Part shown: positions 21,985 to 36,570 of the stretch, piece by piece
Layout: the number at the start of each line of letters is the position of its first letter
Position numbering within the stretch: position 1 is the stretch's first letter
From: Faecalibacterium sp. I4-3-84
GTDB taxonomy: Bacteria > Bacillota > Clostridia > Oscillospirales > Ruminococcaceae
DNA length: 64,000 nucleotides
Assembly (NCBI RefSeq): GCF_023347255.1
Contig: NZ_CP094466.1
Coordinates: 1,364,001-1,428,000, forward strand
Reading direction: 5' to 3'
The notes under the pieces: generated by a model
The model's database searches: none
What the model was told of the DNA's origin: nothing
The model's input: only the letters and a program-made list of their open reading frames with translations
Program-made: the position numbers and the translations under genes

Positions 21985-23796
21985 TTAATCGTCGTCGCTG
22001 TCCAGCTTGAGCACAGCGGTAAAGGCTTCACTGGGCAGGGAAACGCTGCCCAGCTGACGCATCTTCTTTTTGCCTTCCTTCTGCTTTTCCAGCAGCTTCT
22101 TTTTGCGGGAGATGTCGCCGCCGTAGCACTTGGCAAGCACGTCCTTGCGCATGGCCTTGACCGTTTCACGGGCAATGATCTTGCCGCCGATGGCGGCCTG
22201 TACCGGGATCTCGAACAGGTTTCGGGGGATGTTATCCCGCAGCTTTTCGCAGATGCGGCGGCCCTTGGCGTAAGCGTTATCGCGGAACACGATCATGGAC
22301 AGCGCGTCCACAGGGTCGCCGTTGAGCAGGAAGTCCAGCTTGACAAGGTCACTCTCGCGGTACTCCTTAAACTCGTAATCGTAGCTGGCGTAGCCCCGGC
22401 TGCGGCTCTTGATGGCATCAAAGAAGTCGTACACGATCTCGCCCAGCGGCAGAGCATAGTGCAGATCAACGCGCACATCGTCCAGATACTTCATGTCGAT
22501 CAGCACGCCGCGCTTGTTCTGGCACAGATCCATCAGGCCGCCCACATAGTCGTTGGGGGTGTACAGGTGAACATCCACAAAAGGCTCTTCCTGCTTGACG
22601 ATATTGGAGGGGTCGGGGTAGCTGGAAGGATTGTCGATCATCTCCACAGTGCCGTCGGTCAGGGTAAGGCGGTAGCGCACGCTGGGGGTGGTGGTGATGA
22701 TATCCAGATCAAATTCCCGTTCCAACCGCTCGGTGATGATCTCCATGTGCAGCAAGCCAAGGAAACCGCAGCGGAAACCGAAGCCCAGCGCGGCGCTGGT
22801 CTCCAGCTCAAAGGTGAGGGAGGCGTCGTTCAGCTGCAGCTTTTCCAGTGCATCCTTCAGGTCGGGGTACTTGGCACCGTCGGCGGGGTAGATGCCGCAG
22901 AACACCATAGGCTTGACCTGACGGTAGCCGGGCAGTGCTTCGGCGGTGGGATTATTGGCCAGCGTGACGGTATCGCCCACGCGGGTGTCCTGCACGGTCT
23001 TGATGCTGGCGGTCAGATAGCCGACCTCACCAGCCTGCAGCTGGGCACAGGGAGAAAGGTTGGTAGCACCCATGTGGCCCACTTCTACCAGCGTGAACTC
23101 CGCGCCGGTGGCCATCATGCGGATGGCATCGCCGGGCTTCACGGTGCCCTCAAACACACGGATATAGACGATAACGCCCTTGTAGCTGTCGTAGATGCTG
23201 TCGAAGATCAGCGCCTTCAGCGGGGCATCCGGGTCGCCGGTGGGAGCAGGAATGTCGGTGACGACACGCTCCAGCACCTGATCCACATTCAGGCCGGTCT
23301 TGGCAGAGACGCGGGGCGCATCCAGACAGGGCAGGCCGATCACGTCCTCCACCTCCTGCGCCACCTCGTCCGGGTGGGCACTGGGCAGGTCGATCTTATT
23401 CAGGATGGGCACCAGTTCCAGATCATGCTCCAGCGCCATGTAGGTGTTGGCCAGCGTCTGAGCTTCCACGCCCTGGGTGGCATCCACCACAAGGATGGCA
23501 CCCTCGCAGGCGGCCAGACTGCGGCTGACCTCGTAGGCAAAGTCCACGTGGCCCGGGGTATCGATGAGGTTGAACTCGTAGGTCTTGCCGTCCTTGGCGG
23601 TATAGTTCATGGTGACAGCGCGGGCCTTGATGGTGATGCCGCGCTCGCGCTCAATGTCCATGTTGTCCAAAATCTGGTCTTCCATGGTGCGCTCGTCCAC
23701 ACTCTTGGTCAGCTCCAGAATACGGTCCGACAGGGTGGATTTGCCGTGGTCGATGTGTGCAATGATACAGAAATTGCGGATATTGTCTCTTGCCAT
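21985..23796 (-). CDS. lepA: Elongation factor 4 (LepA back-translocase)
   Basis: 603 aa, normal length. GTPase motifs AHIDHGKST (G1), DTPGHVDF (G3), NKIDLPSA (G4), followed by EF-G-like domains and the LepA-specific C-terminal part ([41 protein letters not shown]). Acts on stalled ribosomes in the cytosol. ATG 23796 has CGGAGGAAC upstream; the frame extends to 23901 without support. Follows alr by 20 bp and probably shares its transcript. Confidence 0.96.
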   Translation of the reverse strand: MARDNIRNFCIIAHIDHGKSTLSDRILELTKSVDERTMEDQILDNMDIERERGITIKARAVTMNYTAKDGKTYEFNLIDTPGHVDFAYEVSRSLAACEGAILVVDATQGVEAQTLANTYMALEHDLELVPILNKIDLPSAHPDEVAQEVEDVIGLPCLDAPRVSAKTGLNVDQVLERVVTDIPAPTGDPDAPLKALIFDSIYDSYKGVIVYIRVFEGTVKPGDAIRMMATGAEFTLVEVGHMGATNLSPCAQLQAGEVGYLTASIKTVQDTRVGDTVTLANNPTAEALPGYRQVKPMVFCGIYPADGAKYPDLKDALEKLQLNDASLTFELETSAALGFGFRCGFLGLLHMEIITERLEREFDLDIITTTPSVRYRLTLTDGTVEMIDNPSSYPDPSNIVKQEEPFVDVHLYTPNDYVGGLMDLCQNKRGVLIDMKYLDDVRVDLHYALPLGEIVYDFFDAIKSRSRGYASYDYEFKEYRESDLVKLDFLLNGDPVDALSMIVFRDNAYAKGRRICEKLRDNIPRNLFEIPVQAAIGGKIIARETVKAMRKDVLAKCYGGDISRKKKLLEKQKEGKKKMRQLGSVSLPSEAFTAVLKLDSDDD

Positions 23797-23816
23797 GTAG
23801 TTCCTCCGGGAGAAAT

Positions 23817-25019
23817 TTAAGCTTCCAGTATCCAATCCTCGACATCCACGATCTTTCCGTGCTCGAGGTAGACGCGGGGCACGCGGCGGGACACGCCGCA
23901 CAGCACCTCGTAGGAAATGGTGTCGGTCTTGCGGGCGATGGTCTCGGCAGTATCACTGACGCTGCCGCCCCACAGAATGGCTTCGTCGCCCTCGTGGATG
24001 TCCGGGATACCGGTCACATCCACCATCATCTGGTCCATGCACACGCGGCCCAGCACCGGGCAGGCCTTGCCGTGGATCTCCACGATGCCCTTGCCGCAGC
24101 TCAGCTGGCGGGGATAACCGTCCGCATAACCGGTGCACAGGGTGGCCACCAGCGTAGGCTTATCGGCGGTAAAGCGGCGGCCATAGCTGGCGCTCTGACC
24201 GGGCTGCATTTCCTTGACCATGCTCACCACGGTCTTGAGGGTCATCACCGGCCGGAACTGCCCAAAGCGCACCTCGTCGCTGGGGTCGTAGCCGTAGAGG
24301 ATGATGCCGGGCCGCGCCATGCAGCGCTCCCGGGCCAATCCCTCGGGCCAGTCCGGGTGCAGCATCACGCCCGCAGAGTTGTCACAGTGGACGGTCTGCG
24401 GCTCGCGGCCTGCCGCCTTGAGCGCATGGAACGCTCTGACGAACAGTGCGTGCTGCTCCGCGGTATAGGCAACGTTCTCTTCGGCGGTGTCGTCGGCCAC
24501 CGAGAAGTGCTGGAACAGGCCGGTCATCTCAAGGCCCGGCAGCTCACAGACCGCCAGCATTTCGCGGATGGCGGCATCAAAATCGGTGCGCAGGGCAAAG
24601 CCGATGCGGCCCATGCCGGTATCTGCCTTGAGGTGGATCTTTACTCTGCCGCCTGCCTTTACGGCAGCAGCGGAAAGGTTCTGCGCCTGTTCGGTGGAGT
24701 AGCACGCTACGGTGATATCCTCGTGGATGAGGGTCTGGGCGTACTCCGGCTGAACATGGCCCAAAACAAGGATGGGCAGAGTCTGCCCGTCCTGACGCAG
24801 CTGCACGGCCTCGGTCAGGCAGCTCACTGCCAGCCATGCTGCACCCTCCTGCGCAAAAACGCGGGCACACTGCACAGCGCCGTGGCCATAGCTGTCGGCC
24901 TTGACCACCGCGCACAGCGGCAGGTCACCGGCCCGGGCTTTGACGGCCCGGAAGTTATGCCGCAGGGCATCGAGGTCGATCTCGGCCCAGACGTGTTTTT
25001 CAAAAGGTTGAGTCTTCAT
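23817..25019 (-). CDS. alr: Alanine racemase
   Basis: 400 aa PLP enzyme producing D-Ala for peptidoglycan. The PLP-lysine motif is [12 protein letters not shown] near residue 40; the N-terminal barrel also has [11 protein letters not shown], and the second catalytic residue is the Tyr of GYADGYPR in the C-terminal beta domain, with [11 protein letters not shown] after it. Starts 3 nt after the ttcA stop. Confidence 0.96.
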   Translation of the reverse strand: MKTQPFEKHVWAEIDLDALRHNFRAVKARAGDLPLCAVVKADSYGHGAVQCARVFAQEGAAWLAVSCLTEAVQLRQDGQTLPILVLGHVQPEYAQTLIHEDITVACYSTEQAQNLSAAAVKAGGRVKIHLKADTGMGRIGFALRTDFDAAIREMLAVCELPGLEMTGLFQHFSVADDTAEENVAYTAEQHALFVRAFHALKAAGREPQTVHCDNSAGVMLHPDWPEGLARERCMARPGIILYGYDPSDEVRFGQFRPVMTLKTVVSMVKEMQPGQSASYGRRFTADKPTLVATLCTGYADGYPRQLSCGKGIVEIHGKACPVLGRVCMDQMMVDVTGIPDIHEGDEAILWGGSVSDTAETIARKTDTISYEVLCGVSRRVPRVYLEHGKIVDVEDWILEA

Positions 25020-25022
25020 GAT

Positions 25023-25802
25023 TCATTCTTCCTCGTTTGTAATTGCAAAGCTGCCGCGCCCGGTGTGGACGGGCCGCCAGCCATCGATGCCGCTCTCCTG
25101 CAAGGCGTGCAGGGTTTTCTGGCGGAAAGCGTGGTCGGTGCGGCAGCGCTCCTTGACGAACTCCTTGGTCTGTTCGCGCACGGTCACGCCGTCGGCAGGG
25201 CAAACGCTCTTGACGATGGGCAGCCCCTCGGCGTGCACTGCGGAAATGACCTCCTGCTCGGTGGCCAGCAGCATGGGCCGGATGAGGGTGAGGTCCCGGC
25301 GCGAAAGGTAGGTGACCGGCGAGAAGCAGCCGATGCGGCCCTCCCGCCAGAGATTCATGTAAAAGGTCTCCACGGCATCGTCCAGATGGTGGCCCAGCGC
25401 CACCTTGTTGCAGCCCAGTTCCTGCGCTGCCGTGTGCAGTGCACCGCGCCGCAGCTTGGCGCACAGGGCGCAGGGGTTCTTCTCCTTGCGGTAGTCGAAC
25501 ACCACAGGGCCGATCTCGGTGCGGCGGATCTCATAGGGGATATCGTACTGGGCAAACAGCTCTTGCAATACGGTATAATCCATGGGCCTGCCGCCGAACT
25601 GCGGGTCCAGCGTGACGGCCTGCACCGTAAAATCAAAGCCGATGTACTTGCGCAGTTCGGCAAGGCCGATGGTAAGGGCCACGCTGTCCTTGCCGCCGGA
25701 AACGCCCACCATTACTTTATCGCCGGGGGCGATCATTTCATAGTCCTGCACAGCCTTGCGCATCAGGCCGCACAGACGCTGCATTGCACGGGAACTGCTC
25801 AT
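25023..25802 (-). CDS. ttcA: tRNA 2-thiocytidine synthetase TtcA-like
   Basis: 259 aa. PP-loop SGGKDS near residue 36, the CALCAKLRRGAL motif (CxxC with later Cys) that binds an Fe-S cluster in TtcA, and GHHLDDAVETFYMNL. TtcA adds sulfur to C32 of some tRNAs. Related PP-loop proteins (TtcA/TilS branch) cannot be fully separated by eye, but the CxxC favours TtcA. Its start overlaps the preceding gene by 4 nt (ATGA). Confidence 0.85.
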   Translation of the reverse strand: MSSSRAMQRLCGLMRKAVQDYEMIAPGDKVMVGVSGGKDSVALTIGLAELRKYIGFDFTVQAVTLDPQFGGRPMDYTVLQELFAQYDIPYEIRRTEIGPVVFDYRKEKNPCALCAKLRRGALHTAAQELGCNKVALGHHLDDAVETFYMNLWREGRIGCFSPVTYLSRRDLTLIRPMLLATEQEVISAVHAEGLPIVKSVCPADGVTVREQTKEFVKERCRTDHAFRQKTLHALQESGIDGWRPVHTGRGSFAITNEEE

Positions 25803-26368
25803 AACAGGGTCACACTTTCCACAAGGTTCACAATGTCATTGATGGAGGCAAGCTTTGTCAGGCCGGAAACATACACCACGTCACCGCTGGGGTAGGTAAT
25901 GGTGGCCAGCACCGCATAATACGCCTGAATGTCGCAGCGCACGGCCTCCACCTCGGCACCGTCCACGGTCAGGTTCACCTTGCGGGGCTTGATGACGCCA
26001 TAGGCCTGCTTGAGGTCCTTCTCGGACGCATCGATAAAGTCCGTATAGCTGTCGGCAGTGCCGCGCTGCAGCAGCACAGCTTCGTAGTCCTCACCGTCGG
26101 CGCTGTCTGCCGTGGCGAGTTCCAGCACGGTGCCAAGGGTGCTGTCCTCGGTCATCTGGCATACCTTCCAGATAGAACTGTCATAGTAGACGGAAACGCC
26201 GTTTGTGCCGGTGTAGTGGGTGTCCGGGTTTGCGGGCACGCTGCGGTTGACCAGCAGCGTTAAAATAATGTAAGCAATGATGCCCAGAGCAACAAAGATG
26301 CCCATAGCGGCCAGAAGCTTGGAGGTGCGGCGCTGGGCAGAGGCGTTGTGGTCGATGTCGTTTGGCAT
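25799..26368 (-). CDS. Membrane-anchored protein of unknown function
   Basis: 189 aa. Start 26368 follows ACAAGGAGAATTTTTT. A short basic cytosolic N-terminus (NASAQRRTSKLLAA) precedes one membrane helix (MGIFVALGIIAYIILTLLVN), then an extracellular domain with mixed beta structure (YYDSSIWKVC, GTVLELATADSADGEDYEAVLLQRG, YYAVLATITYPSGDVVYVSGLT). No family recognised. First gene of the ttcA-alr-lepA run. A TATACT box at 26421-26426 (minus) could be its -10, but no good -35 is visible. Confidence 0.65.
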   Translation of the reverse strand: MPNDIDHNASAQRRTSKLLAAMGIFVALGIIAYIILTLLVNRSVPANPDTHYTGTNGVSVYYDSSIWKVCQMTEDSTLGTVLELATADSADGEDYEAVLLQRGTADSYTDFIDASEKDLKQAYGVIKPRKVNLTVDGAEVEAVRCDIQAYYAVLATITYPSGDVVYVSGLTKLASINDIVNLVESVTLL

Positions 26369-26588
26369 GTAAAAAATTCTCCTTGTATCAGTGCGCAGCA
26401 AAAGCTGCCATATCCTTTATAGTATACCACACCGGCAGACAAAATTGTAGCGGGCAGCGGCAGAAAATGTGCGGCCGTGGGCAGAAAATTTTGCAGAAAA
26501 TGCGTTTTTAGAAATAACGAGGATTCAAGAGAAAACGTGAGATTTTGCAAGATTGAAAAAATTACAATGAAAAAATCAAAAAATGCTG

Positions 26589-26617
26589 TTGACAGGCACC
26601 TTTTTATGATGTATACT
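26589..26617 (+). promoter_or_regulatory. Promoter of rplM-rpsI
   Basis: Consensus TTGACA, 17 bp, TATACT. A ~55-nt leader follows with a small GGCGCC-type hairpin (26625-26642), where L13 leaders of other Firmicutes act; no firm match made. Confidence 0.88.
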
Positions 26618-26678
26618 GACACTCGCGCCCCAGAAAGGCGCCTGAAACGTACAAAAAGCTTATCAGGAGGAAATAGAT

Positions 26679-27107
26679 ATGAGCACTACTCTCGTGAAGC
26701 CCGCTGAAGTCGAGCGCAAGTGGTACCTGCTCGACGCTGCCGGCAAGAGCCTGGGCCACGTCGCTGCTGAGGCCGCTGTTCTGCTGCGCGGCAAGCAGAA
26801 GGTCGATTATACCCCCAACGTGGACTGCGGCGATTTCGTTGTTGTCATCAACTGCGATCAGGCTGTTCTGACCGGCAAGAAGGCTGAGCAGAAGTTCCAC
26901 ATCACCCACAGCAAGTACATCGGCGGCCTGAAGAAGGTCCAGTACAGCAAGCTGATGGCTGAGCACAGCGATCTGGCCATGACCTACGCTGTCAAGGGCA
27001 TGATCCCTTCCAACACCATCGGTGCTAAGGCTCTGACCCGCCTGCACTGCTACCAGGGTGCCGAGCACGCTCACGCAGCTCAGAAGCCCGAGAAGATCGA
27101 GTTCTAA
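26679..27107 (+). CDS. rplM: 50S ribosomal protein L13
   Basis: 142 aa, full length. Opens with [19 protein letters not shown] and contains [36 protein letters not shown] and the basic [22 protein letters not shown] part, all typical of L13; AGGAGG precedes the ATG. Cotranscribed with rpsI, 17 bp downstream, the standard pair in bacteria. Confidence 0.96.
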   Translation: MSTTLVKPAEVERKWYLLDAAGKSLGHVAAEAAVLLRGKQKVDYTPNVDCGDFVVVINCDQAVLTGKKAEQKFHITHSKYIGGLKKVQYSKLMAEHSDLAMTYAVKGMIPSNTIGAKALTRLHCYQGAEHAHAAQKPEKIEF

Positions 27108-27124
27108 GAAGGAGGCAATCGAAC

Positions 27125-27523
27125 ATGTACGAAACCAAACCTTATTTCTACGGCACTGGTCGTCGTAAGGATTCCGTTGCCCGCGTTCGTGTTTACACCG
27201 GCACTGGCAAGATTACCATCAACGATCGTGATATCGACAACTACTTTGGTCTGGAGACCCTGAAGCTGATCGTCCGTTCTCCGCTGGTCCTGCTGGGCCT
27301 GGAGGGCAAGTACGATGTTGTCGTCCGCGTTTCCGGCGGCGGTGTTTCCGGTCAGGCTGGCGCTATCCGCCACGGCCTGAGCCGCGCTCTGCTGCAGCAG
27401 AACGAGGAGAATCGTGCTGCTCTGAAGAAGGAAGGCTTCCTGACCCGCGATCCTCGTATGAAGGAACGTAAGAAGTATGGTCTGAAGGCTGCCCGTCGTG
27501 CACCTCAGTTCAGCAAGCGCTGA
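27125..27523 (+). CDS. rpsI: 30S ribosomal protein S9
   Basis: 132 aa. [26 protein letters not shown] at the start and the C-terminal [24 protein letters not shown], whose final KR reaches the ribosomal P site, are the S9 hallmarks. Confidence 0.97.
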   Translation: MYETKPYFYGTGRRKDSVARVRVYTGTGKITINDRDIDNYFGLETLKLIVRSPLVLLGLEGKYDVVVRVSGGGVSGQAGAIRHGLSRALLQQNEENRAALKKEGFLTRDPRMKERKKYGLKAARRAPQFSKR

Positions 27524-27545
27524 TTTATCCCGTATCGCAAACTTT

Positions 27546-27576
27546 GCAGTCCTGCCTTGGCAGGGCTGCTTTTTTG
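27546..27576 (+). terminator. Terminator of rplM-rpsI
   Basis: GCAGTCCTGCC pairs with GGCAGGGCTGC, then six T. Confidence 0.9.
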
Positions 27577-27608
27577 TTGCAAGTTTTCTGCTGAACTGGG
27601 GTGCGCGA

Positions 27609-28145
27609 TTGCGCACATCATGCGGCGCATTGACACTGACTGCACTGACAGGCTGCTGGCCCAGCGGCAGTAGCAGTTCGGAGCAGACAAAAAATGCAGT
27701 AAAGACTGCACTGAAAGCGGCAGTTAAGCAAAACGGGAATTCTTATAATCTGGTCGAAAACAAAGCGCTGAGCGTAAAAGCACGGGCCATTCTGGAGGCA
27801 TATCTTAAGGAAGTTGAGGCTGGATACACGTATGTCTTTGAGCCTCAGAATGTAACCGATTTTTGCCCGACAGATGTAACTGTCGGTGCCGACGGATTCG
27901 GAACGGCTGTCTTTTCCATGCCGGAGAATGCTGTTGATCCGCAGGCATGGAAAAACGCTGCGAATGCATTGGTGGCAAATTTTCTGTGTTATTATCGATA
28001 CAATGGCAACAATGTTGAGTTCTGCGTTGAAATTGTGAAGCAGGAGGCCGCAGATGGACAAGGTGAAGCGGCAGACCGTATGGTGATTTTTGCAAAGAGA
28101 CATTATGGGGAGAGCGGTGGTGATATCACGCCGCCGATGCTCTGA
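27609..28145 (+). CDS. Putative lipoprotein of unknown function
   Basis: 178 aa if the TTG at 27609 is used. It has a short signal with lipobox LTALTGC, a Ser-rich linker, then a helical part (KNAVKTALKAAVKQNG) and a domain with EVEAGYTYVFEPQNVTDFCP. The ribosome site is weak and the gene starts only 33 bp after the rpsI terminator, so its start and expression are unsure; it could be a decayed copy. No family recognised. It converges on the rrn terminator. Confidence 0.5.
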   Translation: MRTSCGALTLTALTGCWPSGSSSSEQTKNAVKTALKAAVKQNGNSYNLVENKALSVKARAILEAYLKEVEAGYTYVFEPQNVTDFCPTDVTVGADGFGTAVFSMPENAVDPQAWKNAANALVANFLCYYRYNGNNVEFCVEIVKQEAADGQGEAADRMVIFAKRHYGESGGDITPPML

Positions 28146-28211
28146 TATTTTTTGATACCAACATCCCTGTATAAACCCAGAGAAAAAGATTTGACAAAGC
28201 TTTCCGACAAA

Positions 28212-28250
28212 AGAAAAACGCTTCAGAATTTCTTCTGAAGCGTTTTTTGT
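28212..28250 (-). terminator. Terminator of the rrn operon
   Basis: Minus strand: ACGCTTCAGAA-GAAA-TTCTGAAGCGT, then TTTTC. Also T-rich on the plus side, so it may stop the lipoprotein transcript too. Confidence 0.88.
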
Positions 28251-28253
28251 TCA

Positions 28254-28371
<118 letters not shown>

Positions 28372-28499
28372 GATCTGACTGGCCTAGTATAACATGTTTG
28401 TTGTACTTTGTCCAGTGTTTCTTAGAAGGACGTGCCTTCAAAACTGAATAATCACTGCTTACATTTTTTCGTTGACTCTCAGAGTCTCAAGCGAATTGT

Positions 28500-31332
<2,833 letters not shown>

Positions 31333-31539
31333 TTTCAAACGTTCTTTCAAGAACATTTGGTATCCTCTTGATTCTCTCTTGCCAACGAAGATTATTGTTA
31401 CCCTTCCTTTTGAAATTGTAATATTTCTTAAAAAAGAACTTACTATAATCTTTGTTTCGCAGTTATTATTCAGTTTTCAAGGTACGTCTTGGTGATGTTT
31501 CTCAAAGCCCGGTCTCCCGGAACTTTGAGAAACATCACA

Positions 31540-31616
31540 TGGTGGGCCAAAATGGACTCGAACCATCGACCTCACGATTATCAGTCGTGTGCTCTAGCCA
31601 GCTGAGCTATTGGCCC
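31540..31616 (-). tRNA. tRNA-Ile (GAT)
   Basis: 77 nt with encoded CCA. GGGCCAA pairs with TTGGCCC; anticodon GAT in CTGATAA; T arm GGTTCGAGTCC. In the 16S-23S spacer. Confidence 0.96.
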
Positions 31617-31619
31617 ATG

Positions 31620-31695
31620 TGGTGGAGATTAAGGGAATCGAACCCTTGACCCCCTGCTTGCAAAGCAGGTGCTCTCCCAGCTGAGCTAAACCCCC
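31620..31695 (-). tRNA. tRNA-Ala (TGC)
   Basis: 76 nt with encoded CCA. Acceptor GGGGGTT pairs with AATCTCC with two G-U pairs; anticodon TGC in TTTGCAA; T arm GGTTCGATTCC. It lies between the 16S gene and tRNA-Ile. Confidence 0.96.
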
Positions 31696-31808
31696 ACATT
31701 AGGAATTGAGTTCCCTTTTCAGGGCCCTCAAAATCGAACAATATCTACTCTTCTCGTTTGTTACCTGTCCAAGGACTGTCCATCTTTTGATGTCCTGTCC
31801 TTGCCTGA

Positions 31809-33325
<1,517 letters not shown>

Positions 33326-33516
33326 AATGATATTTATCACTTAAAAGTGTTAAATCTTGTTCGCTCAGCACGCAATCGCTTGCGTCCTGTGTGAATTACT
33401 TTTGGAATTGTTTTTAGTGTTTTTCCAAACACTTAAAAGGTTCCTTACAAGTTTTTCGATATTGTTCAATTTTCAAGGTCCTGTAGCGTCTCAGCCTTGC
33501 GGCTGACGACCTGTTT

Positions 33517-33545
33517 ATTTTACCACCGAAGTGGTTTTTTGTCAA
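33517..33545 (-). promoter_or_regulatory. rrn promoter P2
   Basis: Minus strand: TTGACA, 17 bp, TAAAAT, about 190 bp before the 16S gene. Confidence 0.8.
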
Positions 33546-33800
33546 GCCTTATTTTTTAGAAGCTTTTGAACTTTCTGAACTTGGACATCCAAGAAGTTTC
33601 TCAGAACAAACTGTGAGCTTGTCGGGGTGAGCCCCCTCCATCTTGCTGTCGCAAGACCGCTCTGTTTGCTTGAACGCCCCACTGGGGCGATTCATTGCTT
33701 TCGCAACCGCAAAACTTTTCAGCGTCTATTGGTTCTTTTCAAGGGCTTCCTGCTGAGGCTTTGGAAGTCATTCTTTTGCCTCAGCGCTTGGCGCTCAAGT

Positions 33801-33829
33801 ATAATACCACACCCCCGCCTCCTTGTCAA
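33801..33829 (-). promoter_or_regulatory. rrn promoter P1
   Basis: Minus strand: TTGACA, 17 bp, TATTAT. The region between P1 and P2 is a leader without genes. From 33830 to 34080 I see no gene either, only AT-rich DNA. Confidence 0.85.
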
Positions 33830-34088
33830 CACTTTTTGACAGATTTTTTCCATTCTTTTTTGCGCACGACCGGAAACGGCATCTGACCGTGAGGTATATG
33901 CGCCGCAGCTGCTTTGGTACAGCTTGGCACAAATGCCTTTTCTTTTTGCTTATATAATGTATTATAAGCTTTCGCCGTATAATATTTTGCGATATTACAC
34001 CTCGGAAACGGGTGTGCGTTGTCAAGAGGTCTTGGCTCAGATTTTATCCTGAAAATTATCCATGAATTTTGGCTAAAACTCCAAAACG

Positions 34089-34130
34089 CAAAATGTAGTG
34101 GTATTTTCCTTGACTTGCCACTAGATAGTG
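34089..34130 (+). promoter_or_regulatory. Pair of NrdR-like operator boxes
   Basis: CACTAGATAGTG at 34119-34130 is palindromic; on the opposite strand CACTACATTTTG at 34089-34100 is a degenerate copy. Centres are 30 bp apart, about three helical turns, as in known tandem NrdR boxes. The downstream box overlaps the promoter spacer. Expected regulator: NrdR repressing ribonucleotide reductase genes. Confidence 0.6.
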
Positions 34131-34137
34131 ATAGAAT
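34110..34137 (+). promoter_or_regulatory. Promoter of nrdD
   Basis: TTGACT, 16 bp, TAGAAT. The spacer contains the palindromic NrdR-like box. Confidence 0.7.
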
Positions 34138-34177
34138 AGAGCTACATTCAGTTTGTTGGATATCGTGTGCGCAAAAC

Positions 34178-34206
34178 GGGCATCTCTTATTGTAAGAGAT
34201 ACCCGT
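34178..34206 (+). other. Stable hairpin in the nrdD leader
   Basis: CGGGCATCTCTTA-TTG-TAAGAGATACCCG lies about 35 bp before the nrdD start. Without a following T run it is not a clear terminator; it may influence mRNA stability or translation. Confidence 0.5.
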
Positions 34207-34241
34207 TCACACTGTGCTTTATTTGTTAAGGAGGAGAGCCG

Positions 34242-36413
34242 ATGAAGATCATCAAACGCAACGGTGCAGAGGTCCCCTTTGATATCACCAAGATCATCAC
34301 CGCTGTTACTAAGGCCAGTGATTCTGTGAGCGGCCAGAGCCGTCTGACCAAGGACCAGATCACCCAGATCGCCGCTGCTGTTACCGACCAGTGTCAGGCG
34401 CTGAACCGCGCCGTCAGCGTGGAAGAAGTGCAGGATATGGTGGAGAACCAGCTCATGGACATCAAGGCACATGATGTGGCCCGGCACTACATCACCTACC
34501 GCTATGTGCAGAGCCTGAAGCGCCAGACCAACACCACCGATGAGCGCATCCTGAGCCTGATCGAGTGTCAGAACGAAGAGGTCAAGCAGGAGAACGCCAA
34601 CAAGAACCCCACCGTGAACAGCGTACAGCGTGACTATATGGCCGGTGAGATCTCCAAAGATCTGACCGCCCGTCTGCTGCTGGACCCGGAGATCGTCAAG
34701 GCCCATCAGGAGGGCCTGATCCACTTCCACGATTCCGACTACTTTGCCCAGCACATGCACAACTGCGATCTGGTGAATCTGGAGGACATGCTGCAGAACG
34801 GCACCGTCATTTCCGGCACCTATATTGAAAAGCCTCACAGCTTCTCCACCGCCTGCAACATCGCCACCCAGATCATTGCACAGGTGGCATCCAACCAGTA
34901 CGGCGGCCAGAGCATCAGCCTGACCCACCTCGCCCCCTTTGTGGATGTCTCCCGCAAGAAGATCGCCGCTGAGGTAGAAGTGGAAATGGCCGGTCTGGAC
35001 GTTTCTGCTGAGCGCAAGAAGGAGATCGTAGAGCGCCGCCTGCGCAGCGAGATCAACCGCGGTGTGCAGACCATCCAGTATCAGGTGGTCACGCTGATGA
35101 CCACCAATGGTCAGGCCCCCTTTATCACCGTGTTCATGTATCTGGGTGAGGCGCGCAATCCGCAGGAGAAGGCAGACCTTGCCATCATCATTGAGGAGAC
35201 CATCCGCCAGCGCTATCAGGGCGTGAAGAACGAGGCCGGTGTGTGGATCACCCCCGCCTTCCCCAAGCTGATCTATGTGTTGGAAGAGGACAACATCCGC
35301 CCCGGCACTCCCTACTATTATCTGACCGAGCTGGCCGCAAAGTGCACTGCAAAGCGCATGGTGCCCGACTATATCTCCGAAAAGAAGATGCTGGAGCTCA
35401 AGGTGGACAAAAACGGCGAAGGCCACTGCTACACCTGCATGGGCTGCCGCAGCTTCCTGACCCCCTATGTGGACCCCGAGACCGGCAAGCCCAAGTACTA
35501 CGGCCGGTTCAATCAGGGCGTTGTCACCATCAATCTGGTGGATGTGGCACTCTCCTCCAAGGGCAACTTTGAGAAGTTCTGGAAGATCTTCGACGAGCGT
35601 CTGGCCCTGTGCCACCGCGCACTGCAGGCACGGCACAAGCGACTGCTGGGCACTCCCAGCGATGCCGCTCCCATTCTGTGGCAGTATGGTGCACTGGCTC
35701 GCCTGAAGAAGGGCGAAAAGATCGACAAGCTGCTGTTCGGCGGCTACTCCACCATCAGTCTGGGCTATGCCGGTCTGTATGAGTGCGTGAAGTATATGAC
35801 CGGCAAGAGCCACACCGATGCCGGTGCCAAGCCCTTTGCTCTGAGCGTGATGCAGCACATGAACGACAAGTGCAACGCATGGAAAAAGGCCGAGAACATC
35901 GACTACTCCCTCTATGGCACCCCGCTGGAATCCACCACCTACAAGTTCGCCAAGTGCCTGCAGAAGCGGTTTGGCATCGTGCCCGGTATTACCGACAAGA
36001 ACTATATCACCAACAGCTACCATGTGCATGTGTCGGAGCAGATCGATGCCTTCACCAAGCTGAAGTTTGAATCCGACTTCCAGCGCCTGTCCCCGGGCGG
36101 TGCCATCAGCTATGTGGAAGTGCCCAACATGCAGGACAATCTGGAAGCCGTCATGAGCGTGCTGCAGTTCATCTACGACAACATCATGTATGCGGAGTTG
36201 AACACCAAGTCGGATTACTGTCAGGTGTGCGGCTATGACGGCGAGATCAAGATCGTGGAGGATGACGGCAAGCTGGTGTGGGAGTGCCCCAAGTGCGGCA
36301 ACCGCGACCAGAACAAGCTGAACGTTGCCCGCCGCACCTGTGGCTATATCGGCACCCAATTCTGGAATCAGGGCCGCACGCAGGAGATCAAGGACCGCGT
36401 GCTGCATCTGTAA
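34242..36413 (+). CDS. nrdD: Anaerobic ribonucleoside-triphosphate reductase (class III)
   Basis: 723 aa glycyl-radical enzyme reducing NTPs to dNTPs without oxygen. An N-terminal ATP-cone (KIIKRNGAEVPFDITKIITAV) senses ATP/dATP; the barrel carries the active cysteines; the C-terminus has the zinc site CQVCGYDG ... CPKCGNRD and the glycyl radical loop RRTCGYIGTQFWN. Strong AAGGAGGAG before the ATG. It pairs with nrdG 158 bp downstream. Confidence 0.97.
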   Translation: MKIIKRNGAEVPFDITKIITAVTKASDSVSGQSRLTKDQITQIAAAVTDQCQALNRAVSVEEVQDMVENQLMDIKAHDVARHYITYRYVQSLKRQTNTTDERILSLIECQNEEVKQENANKNPTVNSVQRDYMAGEISKDLTARLLLDPEIVKAHQEGLIHFHDSDYFAQHMHNCDLVNLEDMLQNGTVISGTYIEKPHSFSTACNIATQIIAQVASNQYGGQSISLTHLAPFVDVSRKKIAAEVEVEMAGLDVSAERKKEIVERRLRSEINRGVQTIQYQVVTLMTTNGQAPFITVFMYLGEARNPQEKADLAIIIEETIRQRYQGVKNEAGVWITPAFPKLIYVLEEDNIRPGTPYYYLTELAAKCTAKRMVPDYISEKKMLELKVDKNGEGHCYTCMGCRSFLTPYVDPETGKPKYYGRFNQGVVTINLVDVALSSKGNFEKFWKIFDERLALCHRALQARHKRLLGTPSDAAPILWQYGALARLKKGEKIDKLLFGGYSTISLGYAGLYECVKYMTGKSHTDAGAKPFALSVMQHMNDKCNAWKKAENIDYSLYGTPLESTTYKFAKCLQKRFGIVPGITDKNYITNSYHVHVSEQIDAFTKLKFESDFQRLSPGGAISYVEVPNMQDNLEAVMSVLQFIYDNIMYAELNTKSDYCQVCGYDGEIKIVEDDGKLVWECPKCGNRDQNKLNVARRTCGYIGTQFWNQGRTQEIKDRVLHL

Positions 36414-36466
36414 TTACGATTCAAATGCCCTCCGCTTCGCTCTGGGCATAACAGCGGAAAATTTTT
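36414..36466. repeat. Intergenic repeat, copy 2
   Basis: Second copy of the element at 2734-2790, here immediately after the nrdD stop. The ATGCCC/GGGCAT core and CAGCGGAAA end are kept; T-rich DNA follows. Confidence 0.7.
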
Positions 36467-36473
36467 CTATTTC

Positions 36474-36507
36474 ACGTTTGGAGCGGCCTGCGGGCCGCTC
36501 CAAACGT
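36474..36507. other. Perfect 15-bp hairpin between nrdD and nrdG
   Basis: ACGTTTGGAGCGGCC pairs perfectly with GGCCGCTCCAAACGT around a 4-nt loop. Only four T follow, so it may attenuate rather than stop transcription into nrdG. Confidence 0.7.
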
Positions 36508-36570
36508 ATTTTCACCGGAAGGGCCACAGCGGCAGGCTTCCATTTCTTTGTAAAGTACAGGAATCATATT

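Noticed and set aside
31452-31649. Plus ORF with GLEPSTSRLSVVCSSQLS
   Set aside because: Antisense of tRNA-Ile and tRNA-Ala.
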